Of a stretch of DNA of 15,476 nucleotides, positions 1 through 7,743 are shown in pieces. The notes under the pieces are model-generated. The model was given only the letters and a program-made list of their open reading frames with translations. It made no database searches and was not told the origin of the DNA. The translations under genes and the position numbers were made by a program. Position 1 is the first letter of the stretch, and each line of letters opens with the position of its first letter. The DNA comes from Yoonia sp. (GTDB taxonomy: Bacteria > Pseudomonadota > Alphaproteobacteria > Rhodobacterales > Rhodobacteraceae): assembly GCA_020627605.1 (NCBI GenBank), contig JAHDGO010000018.1, forward strand, positions 1-15,476, written 5' to 3'.

Positions 1-336
1 AAGGGTCTGGCAAAGGCCCGCGCCCTCGCGGAAAGCACCGCGACCATCGTGATCTACAAGATGGGTGAAAAGGGCGCCGTGACCTTTGCAGACGGGCAGG
101 AAATCCGCACCGGTATCTGGCCTGTCGACGCGCTGAAGCCCACAGGTGCCGGTGACAGTTTCATGGCCGGTCTTGTGACCGGGCTGGCCGAAGGACAGGC
201 GTTGCGCGATGCGATCTTGCGCGGCTCTGCCTGTGCATCGGTGACAGTGTCGCGGCCGGGCTGTGCGCCTGCGATGGCCGACACGCCGACATTGAACGAC
301 TTCATGGCCACCCACCCCGGCCCGACCGACGTATAA
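1..336 (+). CDS. iolC: PfkB-family carbohydrate kinase, C-terminal part; probably 5-dehydro-2-deoxygluconokinase IolC (5' truncated)
   Basis: The frame is open from base 1 to the TAA at 334-336, giving the last 111 residues of a protein that begins before the window. PfkB signature 2 is clear (DALKPTGAGDSFMAG). The GAGD anion hole and the catalytic base Asp (codon 154-156) are intact. PfkB kinases phosphorylate sugar hydroxyls with ATP. The next gene is iolB, followed by an aldolase and iolG, so the likely reaction is 5-dehydro-2-deoxy-D-gluconate to its 6-phosphate in cytoplasmic myo-inositol breakdown. Only about 60 residues follow GAGD, so there is no room for the C-terminal DUF2090 domain found in many proteobacterial IolC proteins. 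That fits with a separate aldolase gene downstream. The family call is certain. The IolC assignment rests on context, and other PfkB sugar kinases remain possible because the N-terminal half is not visible. Confidence 0.82.
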   Translation, partial: KGLAKARALAESTATIVIYKMGEKGAVTFADGQEIRTGIWPVDALKPTGAGDSFMAGLVTGLAEGQALRDAILRGSACASVTVSRPGCAPAMADTPTLNDFMATHPGPTDV

Positions 337-349
337 GAGGAATTGACCC

Positions 350-1192
350 ATGCACATCCCCCCCTTTGACAACCAGAACAAGCCGATTGTGGATGTGGAT
401 GACCCGACCGTTCCGCTGAACTATTTCAACATCGTGAAACTGACCAGAGGACAGGCGTTTGAATACGCTGTGCCGGGGTATGAAACCTGCATTGTGCCTG
501 CCACCGGGACCATTGATATCAACGTCGAGGGATTCAAGGCGACAGGCATCGGTGAACGGGTCGAGGACGTCTGGGATGGAGAGCCCGAGGGCGTTTACGT
601 GCCCACCGCCGCCAAGGCCGAGATGGTGTGTACGTCCGACGCTGCCGAGGTTTTCGTTTGTGGCGCGCGCTATGACAAGGTGCTGGAGGCATTTGCCGTC
701 CGCAAGGATGAGCTGGATCTGGTGCAATACGGATCAGACGACACCAAGACACACCGCAAGATCAAACATATCCTTGGCACGAAATACCACGACAAGGTAG
801 GCCGCCTGCTGGTGTCAGAGCTGTTTACCGTCGGCGAAGGTGGCTGGTCAGGCTTTCCCAGCCACAAGCATGACACCGACCGTCTGCCAGATGAAACGCG
901 GCATGATGAAACCTATAATTTCCGCTTCAAGCCCAACCATGGCTCCGGCGTACAGATGCTGCAGCGCGAGGATGGCAAGGCTGGCGATGCCTATCACATC
1001 GTCGATGGCTCGACCATTTGCCTTGATAGCGGCTATCACCCCTGCGCGGTGCTGCCGGGCTATCAGATGTATTACTTCACCATTCTGGGCGGTCTCAGCC
1101 AAAGGTCGCTGGTGCAGTATTTCCAGCCCAGCCATGCCTATCAGGTGGAAACCATTCCCGGCATCAAAGACATGATCGCCAAGTTCAAATGA
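350..1192 (+). CDS. iolB: 5-deoxy-glucuronate isomerase IolB
   Basis: 280 residues, close to the usual length of IolB (about 270). The enzyme converts 5-deoxy-D-glucuronate to 5-dehydro-2-deoxy-D-gluconate in myo-inositol catabolism, in the cytoplasm. It is a bicupin of the IolB/KduI type. The second cupin carries the metal-site motif PSHKHD (H172, H174), then a DETYNFRF segment (E187 a likely ligand), and the late His in GYHPCAVLPGYQMYYF (H230). Ligand roles are inferred from the family. The ATG at 350 has a good Shine-Dalgarno AAGAGGA at 335-341, which overlaps the stop of the kinase gene 13 bases upstream. The 3' end overlaps the aldolase gene by ATGA (1189-1192), suggesting translational coupling. 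Nothing is truncated and the family assignment is clear. Confidence 0.95.
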   Translation: MHIPPFDNQNKPIVDVDDPTVPLNYFNIVKLTRGQAFEYAVPGYETCIVPATGTIDINVEGFKATGIGERVEDVWDGEPEGVYVPTAAKAEMVCTSDAAEVFVCGARYDKVLEAFAVRKDELDLVQYGSDDTKTHRKIKHILGTKYHDKVGRLLVSELFTVGEGGWSGFPSHKHDTDRLPDETRHDETYNFRFKPNHGSGVQMLQREDGKAGDAYHIVDGSTICLDSGYHPCAVLPGYQMYYFTILGGLSQRSLVQYFQPSHAYQVETIPGIKDMIAKFK

Positions 1193-2016
1193 CCCTCGTG
1201 ACGCTGAAAGACGTGCTGCAACCGGCGTTGCAGCAAGGGTATGCCGTGGGTGGGCTTGTCTGTCTGGGATGGGAGGACATGCGCGCCTATGTGGCCGCCG
1301 CCGAGGCAGAGGATTGCCCGGTCATCCTGCAGGCCGGTCCCGGCTGTCGCGCGCATACGCCGCTGCCGGTTCTGGGCCGGATGTTCCGGCATCTGGCAGA
1401 GGGCGCATCGGTACCTGTCGTCGCCCATCTGGATCATGGCTACACCTATGACGAATGTGCCGAGGCGCTCGACAGTGGCTTTACCTCGCTGATGTTCGAC
1501 GGCTCGCGCAAGCCATTGGCCGAGAATATCGCCGAGACACGCAAGATTGTGGACATGGCTCATGGTGCCGCGATTTCCTGCGAGGGTGAGATCGGGTTTG
1601 TGGGCTATTCGGGCGGTGAAGCCTCTGCCGGGACCGACCCAGAGGAGGCCGCGCGCTTTGCTGCCGAAACGGGCGTTGATGCCATGGCGATTTCCGTGGG
1701 CAATGTGCATCTGCAACAGGATAAAGAGGGCGGTCTGGACGAACCCCGCATTGCGGCCATTCAGGCCATGACAGATGTGCCGCTGGTGATCCACGGTGGA
1801 TCGGGTGTGCCTGTGGACCAGCGCCGCAAGCTCGCCGCAACCACCAACATCTGCAAATTCAACATCGGGACAGAGCTGCGGATGGCCTTTGGTCAGGCTC
1901 TGCGCGACGCTGTGAATGCGGATGCGGACCGGTTCGACCGGGTCAGTATTCTGAAGGAAACGCATGATCCTGTCATGCAGGCCGCACGCGGCGTGCTGCG
2001 TCATCTGAAAGGCTGA
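1189..2016 (+). CDS. Class II (zinc) ketose-bisphosphate aldolase, probably the IolJ-type 6-phospho-5-dehydro-2-deoxygluconate aldolase
   Basis: 275 residues. The class II FBP/tagatose-bisphosphate aldolase pattern is complete: HLDHG with H80, catalytic D82 and zinc ligand H83; GEIG in the middle; a second His in GNVHLQ (H174); HGGSG (H202, third zinc ligand); then KFNIGTELR for phosphate binding. The 83/174/202 spacing matches the GatY/KbaY/IolJ group. In this operon the likely reaction is cleavage of 2-deoxy-5-keto-gluconate 6-phosphate to DHAP and malonate semialdehyde. Two oddities stand out. The usual N-terminal FN-type motif is replaced by a GGLVCLGWED segment, and the normal GT/S-x-HG around the second zinc His reads GNVHLQ. 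A different phosphorylated substrate is therefore possible. It overlaps iolB by 4 bases and ends 4 bases before iolG. Family certain; substrate inferred from neighbours. Confidence 0.88.
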   Translation: MTLVTLKDVLQPALQQGYAVGGLVCLGWEDMRAYVAAAEAEDCPVILQAGPGCRAHTPLPVLGRMFRHLAEGASVPVVAHLDHGYTYDECAEALDSGFTSLMFDGSRKPLAENIAETRKIVDMAHGAAISCEGEIGFVGYSGGEASAGTDPEEAARFAAETGVDAMAISVGNVHLQQDKEGGLDEPRIAAIQAMTDVPLVIHGGSGVPVDQRRKLAATTNICKFNIGTELRMAFGQALRDAVNADADRFDRVSILKETHDPVMQAARGVLRHLKG

Positions 2017-2020
2017 GGCG

Positions 2021-3016
2021 ATGATCAATATCGGTATTCTGGGCTGTGGCCGGATCGGGCAGGTGCATGGTGCGACCCTGCGCGGGATGACAATCGCGCG
2101 AGCCGCAGCGGTGGCTGACGCGATGCCAGAGGCGGCAGAGGCGCTGGCGAAAACCACCGGTGCTGCGGTGATGACACCGGACGCGATGATCGCATCGCCG
2201 GAGATCGACGCGGTGATCATCGGGACGCCGACAACCACGCATTACGACCTGATCCATGCCGCCGCTGCGGCGGGCAAGGCGATTTTCTGCGAAAAGCCCA
2301 TTGATCTGTCAGTGGACCGCATCCACGACTGCCTGAAGGCCGTTAAGGCGGCTGGCGTGCCATTCATGGTGGCCTTCAACCGGCGCTTTGATCCCAACTT
2401 TGCCGCGATCAAACAGCAGATTGCCGACGGCGTGATTGGCGAGGTCGAGATGGTGACGATCCTGTCGCGCGATCCGTCGCCGCCGCCGCTGGGCTATGTG
2501 GAAACCTCTGGCGGGATTTTCCGCGACATGATGATCCACGATCTGGATATGGCGCGCTTCTTGCTGGGCGAAGAACCTGACACACTGACCGCAGTCGGGT
2601 CTTGCCTTGTGGACCCAGAGATCGGGAAGTTGGGCGATTTTGATACTGCGGCGGTCACGCTAACGACCCCAAAGGGGAAGATCTGCCAGATTTCGAACTC
2701 GCGCCGGGCCACCTATGGTTACGACCAGCGGATTGAGGTGCATGGCAGCAAGGGCATGTTGCGCGCCGACAATATGGCGGAAACGACGGTGGAACTGGCC
2801 AATGCGGCGGGTATGACCACCGCCAAGCCGCAGCCATTCTTTCTGGAACGCTATGCGGCGGCCTATCGGGCAGAGATGGCCCATTTTGTTGATGCTCTGG
2901 CAACTGGCACCCCGGTGGCACCAACCGGTGCTGACGGGCTGAAGGCACAGATGCTGGCGGATGCGGCCGATGCGGCGGCCCGCGACGGGATGCCAAGGCA
3001 AATAACCCTCGATTAG
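2021..3016 (+). CDS. iolG: Inositol 2-dehydrogenase IolG (Gfo/Idh/MocA family)
   Basis: 331 residues, the normal IolG length. The N-terminal Rossmann domain has GILGCGRIG. The family EKP motif falls at residues 91-93, giving the catalytic Lys92. The C-terminal domain has GGIFRDMMIHDLDMARFLLG, with the catalytic pair D169 and H173 spaced as in Bacillus IolG. NSRRATYGYDQRIEVHG and FFLERY are further typical inositol-dehydrogenase segments. The enzyme oxidises myo-inositol to scyllo-inosose with NAD+, the first catabolic step, in the cytoplasm. It is the last gene of the iol operon in view, starting 4 bases after the aldolase stop with GAGG just upstream of the ATG. It could also act on related inositols or on glucose, as some IolG enzymes do. 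The remaining iol genes (D, E, A) are not in the window. Confidence 0.93.
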   Translation: MINIGILGCGRIGQVHGATLRGMTIARAAAVADAMPEAAEALAKTTGAAVMTPDAMIASPEIDAVIIGTPTTTHYDLIHAAAAAGKAIFCEKPIDLSVDRIHDCLKAVKAAGVPFMVAFNRRFDPNFAAIKQQIADGVIGEVEMVTILSRDPSPPPLGYVETSGGIFRDMMIHDLDMARFLLGEEPDTLTAVGSCLVDPEIGKLGDFDTAAVTLTTPKGKICQISNSRRATYGYDQRIEVHGSKGMLRADNMAETTVELANAAGMTTAKPQPFFLERYAAAYRAEMAHFVDALATGTPVAPTGADGLKAQMLADAADAAARDGMPRQITLD

Positions 3017-3105
3017 CGCCCTTTCCGCCATTTTTTCGACGCCATTCCCGTAGATTTCCAACAATGCGGGTGTGCCGTGCAAGTGCGGGACGCCTCTTTG
3101 GGGGT

Positions 3106-3197
3106 GTTGTAACAACCTAGGGGAGAAGCAAGGCCTGAATCGGGCCTTTCAGACCTTCCGAGGGATGGATTTCATGACCTGCATCCCCTAGGAGGTT
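3106..3197 (+). promoter_or_regulatory. Structured leader upstream of rmlC with competing inverted repeats
   Basis: The 222-base gap between iolG and rmlC holds no convincing gene. Visible elements are an 11-base near-palindrome GTTGTAACAAC (3106-3116), a hairpin AAGGCC/GGCCTT (3130-3135 with 3143-3148) followed by TTTC, and two helices that cannot form together. These are GGGATG (3162-3167) with CATCCC (3182-3187), and CCTAGGGG (3116-3123) with CCCCTAGG (3185-3192). The second helix would bury the start of a perfect Shine-Dalgarno sequence AGGAGGTT (3190-3197). A weak -10-like GATAAT lies at 3200-3205 with no good -35 box, so the transcription start is unclear. A T6 run at 3031-3036 has no hairpin, so no clear iol terminator is visible. 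Function is inference; an 8-base inverted repeat can occur by chance in a gap of this size. Confidence 0.3.
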
Positions 3198-3238
3198 CTG
3201 ATAATTCTGGTGTGAATTCTTGTTTGGCGTAGGTCTTA

Positions 3239-3805
3239 ATGTTTAAAAACACTGCACTTGAGGGCGTAGTCGTCTTTACGCCAAAGCGATTCGCCGACAG
3301 CCGCGGGCATTTCTCTGAAACCTACAATGCAGAGGTTTTTGCCGCACAGGGGATCACCACCCCCTTTGTGCAGGACAATCAGTCATACAGCGCTGCCGTT
3401 GGCACCGTGCGTGGGTTGCATTTTCAGGCCCCACCTGCGGCGCAGGCCAAATTGGTGCGCGTGCTGCAGGGCGAGATTTGGGATGTGGCCGTCGATGTGC
3501 GGACAGGGTCGCCTACATTCGGGCAATGGGTCGGTGTCAGCTTGTCAGCGGCAGAGGGCAATCAGCTGCTTATCCCCGCCGGTTTCCTGCATGGGTTTGT
3601 GACGCGCACGCCGGATTGCATGGTCAGCTACAAATGCTCTGCCACTTATGCACCTGACGCGGAAGGGTCCGTGCGGTTTGACGATCCGGCGCTGGGCATT
3701 GACTGGGGCATTGACGCCGACAAGGCGGTTTTGTCTGACAAGGATGCTGCCGCGCCGGGCTTTGCTGATTTCGTCTCGCCCTTCACATACGGACAAGCGA
3801 CATGA
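3239..3805 (+). CDS. rfbC: dTDP-4-dehydrorhamnose 3,5-epimerase RmlC
   Basis: 188 residues, the usual RmlC length. This cupin enzyme epimerises dTDP-4-keto-6-deoxyglucose at C3 and C5, the third step of dTDP-L-rhamnose synthesis. Evidence includes the N-terminal [18 protein letters not shown] segment, the catalytic His in VRGLHFQ (H61), the PAGFLHGF cupin motif, [12 protein letters not shown] with the conserved Tyr, the [10 protein letters not shown] segment (family W replaced by F), and a C-terminal LSDKDAAAP. The ATG at 3239 is the first possible start, because the frame has a stop at 3230-3232. It has only a weak ribosome site (TAGGT); the strong AGGAGGTT lies more than 40 bases upstream. 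It is the first gene of the polysaccharide operon and overlaps rmlB by ATGA. Confidence 0.95.
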   Translation: MFKNTALEGVVVFTPKRFADSRGHFSETYNAEVFAAQGITTPFVQDNQSYSAAVGTVRGLHFQAPPAAQAKLVRVLQGEIWDVAVDVRTGSPTFGQWVGVSLSAAEGNQLLIPAGFLHGFVTRTPDCMVSYKCSATYAPDAEGSVRFDDPALGIDWGIDADKAVLSDKDAAAPGFADFVSPFTYGQAT

Positions 3806-4839
3806 AGATACTTGTCACAGGTGGTGCCGGCTTTATCGGGTCTGCCGTCGTGCGGCAGGCGGTGGCGCAGGGCCATGCGGTCGTCAATCTGGACGCGCTG
3901 ACCTATGCCGCCTGTCTGGCCAATGTGGCCAGCGTGGCCGATGATCCGAACTATGCCTTTGAAGAGGCTGATATCTGTGATCGCGCGGCGCTCGATCGTG
4001 TCCTTTCCGACCATCAGCCTGACGCGATCATGCATCTGGCCGCTGAAAGCCACGTGGACCGGTCCATCGACGGCCCCGGTGCCTTTATCGCGACCAACGT
4101 CACCGGCACCTATACGCTGCTGGAGGCCGCGCGCGCCTATTGGGAAGGGCGTGGCAGGCCGGATGATTTCAGGTTCCATCATATTTCGACTGATGAGGTT
4201 TATGGATCACTGGGTGCAACGGGCCAGTTCACAGAAGAGACGCCTTATGATCCGCGCAGCCCCTATTCTGCGTCGAAGGCGGCAAGTGATCATCTGGTGC
4301 GCGCTTGGGCCGAAACCTATGGCTTGCCCGTTGTCCTGACCAATTGTTCCAACAACTACGGTCCTTATCATTTCCCTGAAAAGTTGATCCCTGTGGTGAT
4401 CCTGAACGCCTTGCATGGCCGTCCGATCCCGATTTACGGCAAAGGCGAGAATGTGCGCGACTGGCTTTATGTGGAAGATCACGCCGATGCGCTGCTGACG
4501 GTTCTGAAAAAGGGCAAGCTGGGTCGCAGCTACAACATCGGGGGCGAGAATGAGGCCCGCAATATTGATCTGGTCAAGATGATCTGCGCGCTCTTGGATC
4601 AGCATCGCCCTGACAATGCGCCCCATGCCGATCTGATCACCTATGTCACCGACCGCCCCGGCCATGATCTGCGTTATGCGATCAACCCCAGCCGGATGCG
4701 GGAGGAGTTGGGCTGGCGCCCCTCTGTCACGCTGGAGGAAGGTCTGGCCAAGACGGTTGCATGGTATCTGGATAACCGCGACTGGTGGCAGCCATTGCTG
4801 GACCGTGACGGCGTCGGCCAGCGGCTGGGCAAGACATGA
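3802..4839 (+). CDS. rfbB: dTDP-glucose 4,6-dehydratase RmlB
   Basis: 345 residues, a normal RmlB length. This extended SDR converts dTDP-glucose to dTDP-4-keto-6-deoxyglucose using tightly bound NAD, in the cytoplasm. The nucleotide-binding GGAGFIG is at residues 7-13. The dehydratase catalytic triad region STDEVYG (T130, D131, E132) separates it from simple epimerases, and the SDR Tyr/Lys pair is in YSASK (Y155, K159). [30 protein letters not shown] and [15 protein letters not shown] are strongly RmlB-like. It starts inside the last codons of rmlC (ATGA) and overlaps rmlD in the same way. No residue appears to be missing. The 4-keto product could also feed pathways other than rhamnose, but the presence of rmlC and rmlD alongside argues for rhamnose. 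Confidence 0.97.
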   Translation: MKILVTGGAGFIGSAVVRQAVAQGHAVVNLDALTYAACLANVASVADDPNYAFEEADICDRAALDRVLSDHQPDAIMHLAAESHVDRSIDGPGAFIATNVTGTYTLLEAARAYWEGRGRPDDFRFHHISTDEVYGSLGATGQFTEETPYDPRSPYSASKAASDHLVRAWAETYGLPVVLTNCSNNYGPYHFPEKLIPVVILNALHGRPIPIYGKGENVRDWLYVEDHADALLTVLKKGKLGRSYNIGGENEARNIDLVKMICALLDQHRPDNAPHADLITYVTDRPGHDLRYAINPSRMREELGWRPSVTLEEGLAKTVAWYLDNRDWWQPLLDRDGVGQRLGKT

Positions 4840-5711
4840 AGGTTCTTGTCTTCGGCACCACGGGTCAGGTGGCCCGCGCTTTGGCTGATGCCGCCGCCGC
4901 ACATGATGTGACGTTGCTGGCGCTGGGCCGCGATCAGGCGGACCTGTCTGACCCTGCCGCCTGTGCCGCTGCCATCGCGCAAAGTGATGCGGATGCCGTG
5001 ATTAACGCCGCTGCATGGACTGCCGTGGATGCCGCCGAAGGGGAAGAGGCCGCCGCCCGCGTCGTCAACGCCGATGCGCCGGGTGCCATGGCGCAGGCCG
5101 CTGCGGCGAAAGGCCTGCCTTTCGTGCATATTTCGACTGACTACGTCTTTGACGGGCAGGCTGGCGCGCCTTGGCGGCCAGATGCCCCGACCGCGCCACT
5201 TGGGGCCTATGGGCGCACCAAGCTGGCTGGTGAACGCGCGGTGACGGCGGCGGGTGGGGCCCATGCCATTCTGCGCACGGCCTGGGTGTTTGACGGGCAG
5301 GGCCGCAACTTTGTCACCACGATGCTGCGACTGTCAGAAACCCGCGCCACGGTTTCAGTTGTCGCTGACCAGACGGGTGGCCCGACCCCTGCGGCAGCGA
5401 TTGCCGAGGCCTGCCTGACGATTGCCAAGGCACTGGTGGCTGACCCCGGCAAAAGCGGGATCTATCATTTCAGCGGCGCGCCCGATGTCAGCTGGGCCGA
5501 TTTCGCCCGCGCGATCTTTGCCACTGCAGGCCGCGATACTCTGGTCGCGGATATTGCGACCGTGGATTTCCCGACCCCTGCCGCACGTCCGGCCAATTCC
5601 CGCCTTGATTGCAGCCTAACGGTGGAAACATTCGGCATCCATCGCCCGGATTGGCAAGCCGCCCTGCGGCAGATGCTAGGTAAAGAGTTCGTCCAGAGGA
5701 CAAAGACATGA
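4836..5711 (+). CDS. rfbD: dTDP-4-dehydrorhamnose reductase RmlD
   Basis: 291 residues, typical for RmlD. It reduces dTDP-4-dehydro-L-rhamnose to dTDP-L-rhamnose with NAD(P)H, the last step of the pathway. The N-terminus [16 protein letters not shown] gives the Rossmann loop with the RmlD-type GxxGQ pattern. STDYVFDG (S100-G107) carries the catalytic Thr, and YGRTK (Y125, K129) is the SDR Tyr/Lys pair. [11 protein letters not shown] and the GIYHFSG segment near the C-terminus are typical of the family, as is the SRLDCS segment that leads into the last helix. The gene overlaps rmlB (ATGA) and rmlA (ATGA), so all four rml proteins are probably made by coupled translation. Confidence 0.96.
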   Translation: MKVLVFGTTGQVARALADAAAAHDVTLLALGRDQADLSDPAACAAAIAQSDADAVINAAAWTAVDAAEGEEAAARVVNADAPGAMAQAAAAKGLPFVHISTDYVFDGQAGAPWRPDAPTAPLGAYGRTKLAGERAVTAAGGAHAILRTAWVFDGQGRNFVTTMLRLSETRATVSVVADQTGGPTPAAAIAEACLTIAKALVADPGKSGIYHFSGAPDVSWADFARAIFATAGRDTLVADIATVDFPTPAARPANSRLDCSLTVETFGIHRPDWQAALRQMLGKEFVQRTKT

Positions 5712-6583
5712 GTGCACGCAAAGGCTTGATCCTTGCCGGCGGAACCGGTTCGCGGCTGTGGCCGATCACCCAGGGTTTGTCCAAGCAGTTGATGCCGATT
5801 TATGACAAGCCGATGATCTATTATCCGCTGTCGGTTCTTATGCTGTCAGGCATCCGCGAGATTGCAATCATCACCACCCCGCAGGACCAGCACCAGTTCC
5901 AGCAACTGCTGGGTGACGGATCACAATGGGGCGTTGACATCACCTGGCTTGTGCAGCCGACCCCGGACGGTCTGGCGCAGGCCTATCTGATTGCCGAAGA
6001 GTTTCTGGCGGGTGGCCCTTCTGCCATGGTGCTGGGTGACAACATCTTTTTCGGGCATGGCCTGCCAGAGCTTTTGGCAGCGGCAGATGCGCAGCCAGAT
6101 GGCGCGACCGTCTTTGGCTACCGTGTGGCGGACCCGCAGCGGTATGGCGTGGTGGGCATGGACGCCGATGACCGGGTGACGGAAATTATCGAAAAGCCCG
6201 AGGTCCCGCCCTCAAACTATGCTGTGACGGGGCTTTATTTTCTTGATGGCACGGCCCCCGACCGGGCGCGCGATATCAAGCCCAGTGCAAGGGGTGAGCT
6301 GGAGATTGTCACCCTGCTGGAAAGCTATCTGGCTGACGGCAGCCTGACCGTGGAACGCATGGGCCGGGGCTATGCCTGGCTGGACACCGGCACCCATGGC
6401 AGCCTGCTGGATGCCGGCAATTTCGTGCGCACCCTGCAAAGCCGTCAGGGCATGCAGACCGGCTGCCCCGAAGAGATTGCCCATGGACTGGGCTGGATCG
6501 ATGATGCGGCGCTGATGGATCTGGCGACGCGTTATGCCAAGACGGATTATGGCGCCTATCTGAAGGGGCTGCTGGACAGCTGA
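5708..6583 (+). CDS. rfbA: Glucose-1-phosphate thymidylyltransferase RmlA
   Basis: 291 residues, the standard length of the short RmlA form. It couples glucose-1-phosphate and dTTP to dTDP-glucose, the first and normally feedback-inhibited step of dTDP-rhamnose synthesis. The N-terminal LAGGTGSRLWP (from residue 9) is the nucleotide-binding loop, followed by the SKQLMPIYDKPMIYYPLS signature. GDNIFFGHGL contains the metal-binding Asp; EKP and GYAWLDTGTHGSLLDAGNF are further family motifs. The start ATG overlaps the rmlD stop (ATGA), with AGAGGA upstream inside rmlD as ribosome site. The stop overlaps the next ATG as TGATG (1 base). The order here is rmlC-B-D-A. Confidence 0.97.
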   Translation: MSARKGLILAGGTGSRLWPITQGLSKQLMPIYDKPMIYYPLSVLMLSGIREIAIITTPQDQHQFQQLLGDGSQWGVDITWLVQPTPDGLAQAYLIAEEFLAGGPSAMVLGDNIFFGHGLPELLAAADAQPDGATVFGYRVADPQRYGVVGMDADDRVTEIIEKPEVPPSNYAVTGLYFLDGTAPDRARDIKPSARGELEIVTLLESYLADGSLTVERMGRGYAWLDTGTHGSLLDAGNFVRTLQSRQGMQTGCPEEIAHGLGWIDDAALMDLATRYAKTDYGAYLKGLLDS

Positions 6584-7743
6584 TGGCGCAGGACACCCCA
6601 CATAAGACACGCAGCATCGCGATCATTGGCACAGGCTATGTGGCGGATTTCTATATGAAATCCATCCGGCTTTATCCGGATGTCGACATCGTGGCGGCCT
6701 TCGACATTGATGCAGAACGCTTGTCTGTCTTTTGCGCACATTGGGATGTGCCTGCTGCAAGCTCTGCGGATGAACTGTTTGCCGCCCTGCCGGATGATGG
6801 TCTTGTCCTGAACCTGACCAATCCTGACGCGCATTTCGCGGTCTCGCAGGCCTGTTTGCTGGCGGGCAAGCATGTCTATTCGGAAAAGCCGCTGGCGATG
6901 CGCATGACAGATGCCGATACGCTGGCTGATCTGGCGGTGGCCCATGGTCTCCACTTGGGTGCGGCGCCTTGCAGTTATCTGTCGCAATCGGCGCAAACCT
7001 TGTGGGCGGCTGTGCGCAGCGATGTGGCTGGCAAGGTCCGGTTGGCCTATGCCGAAATTGATGACGGCTATATCCGTCAGGCCCCTTACCAGCACTGGAA
7101 AAGCGAAAGCGGCGCCCCCTGGCCGGCCGAGGACGAATTTCAGGTGGGCTGCACGATGGAACATGCAGGGTATTACCTGACATGGCTGATCCAGATGTTT
7201 GGTCCGGTGCGCACGGTCGTTGCCGCCTCTGCGCAACTGACCGGCGACGGCGCTGCGGCCCATGATCTGTCAATCGGCACGCTGTTTCACACCTCTGGCG
7301 TGGTCACCCGGCTGACCTGTTCGATCATCGCGCCACATAACCATGAAATTCGCATTGTCGGTGACAAGGGTGTGCTGGAACTGGATGAATGCTGGGACAA
7401 TCTGGCCCCCGTCCGGTTTCGCAAACGGATGCGCATCCGCCGTCGCCTGTTGGAATCACCGCTGACGCGCAAACTGCGGCTGCCAGAGAAACTTGCCCAT
7501 CCGGTGCCTGCCAAGGGCGGGTCTGCCACGATGAATTTCTTTCTGGGCCCCGACCAGATGCTGCAAAGCATTGCCGCCGGTGATGATCCGAAACCGGCCA
7601 TGGATATGGCCCTGCATGTCAATGAGATCACGCTGGCCCTGCAGAACGCTGGCGAAGACAGCGGTGCCCTGCCGATGCAGACCCGCTGTGATCCCTTGCC
7701 GCCACAAAGCTGGGCCGCGCATCTGAAAGGGGGCGCGGCATGA
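6583..7743 (+). CDS. Gfo/Idh/MocA-family NAD(P)-dependent oxidoreductase in polysaccharide operon
   Basis: 386 residues. The N-terminal Rossmann domain begins with IAIIGTGYVADFY. The catalytic-Lys motif EKP is at residues 104-106. The C-terminal α/β domain has a candidate catalytic His in MEHAGYYL (H194). These enzymes oxidise or reduce a sugar hydroxyl/keto group, often on a nucleotide sugar. The exact substrate cannot be read from sequence. A basic stretch around residues 281-300 (RFRKRMRIRRRLL) is unusual for the family and could contact the membrane or a phosphorylated glycan; that is speculation. It starts on the rmlA stop (TGATG) and overlaps the following SDR gene by ATGA, so the two proteins are probably made together. 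The same domain pair occurs fused at 10870-12966. Confidence 0.88.
   Translation: MAQDTPHKTRSIAIIGTGYVADFYMKSIRLYPDVDIVAAFDIDAERLSVFCAHWDVPAASSADELFAALPDDGLVLNLTNPDAHFAVSQACLLAGKHVYSEKPLAMRMTDADTLADLAVAHGLHLGAAPCSYLSQSAQTLWAAVRSDVAGKVRLAYAEIDDGYIRQAPYQHWKSESGAPWPAEDEFQVGCTMEHAGYYLTWLIQMFGPVRTVVAASAQLTGDGAAAHDLSIGTLFHTSGVVTRLTCSIIAPHNHEIRIVGDKGVLELDECWDNLAPVRFRKRMRIRRRLLESPLTRKLRLPEKLAHPVPAKGGSATMNFFLGPDQMLQSIAAGDDPKPAMDMALHVNEITLALQNAGEDSGALPMQTRCDPLPPQSWAAHLKGGAA

Noticed and set aside
1141..2238. 365-codon open frame on the - strand opposite the aldolase gene
   Set aside because: It lies antisense to a gene with clear class II aldolase motifs, and its translation is low-complexity Arg/His/Ala/Gly-rich. 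Long antisense frames are expected in high-GC coding sequence.
3031..3036. T6 run after iolG as a possible terminator
   Set aside because: No stable GC-rich hairpin directly precedes it, so an intrinsic terminator is not supported.
3226..3237. GGCGTAG sequence just before rmlC, resembling an ops element for RfaH
   Set aside because: The ops core needs GGCGGTAG and a following GCGTG-type sequence; one G is missing and RfaH-ops control is a gammaproteobacterial system.
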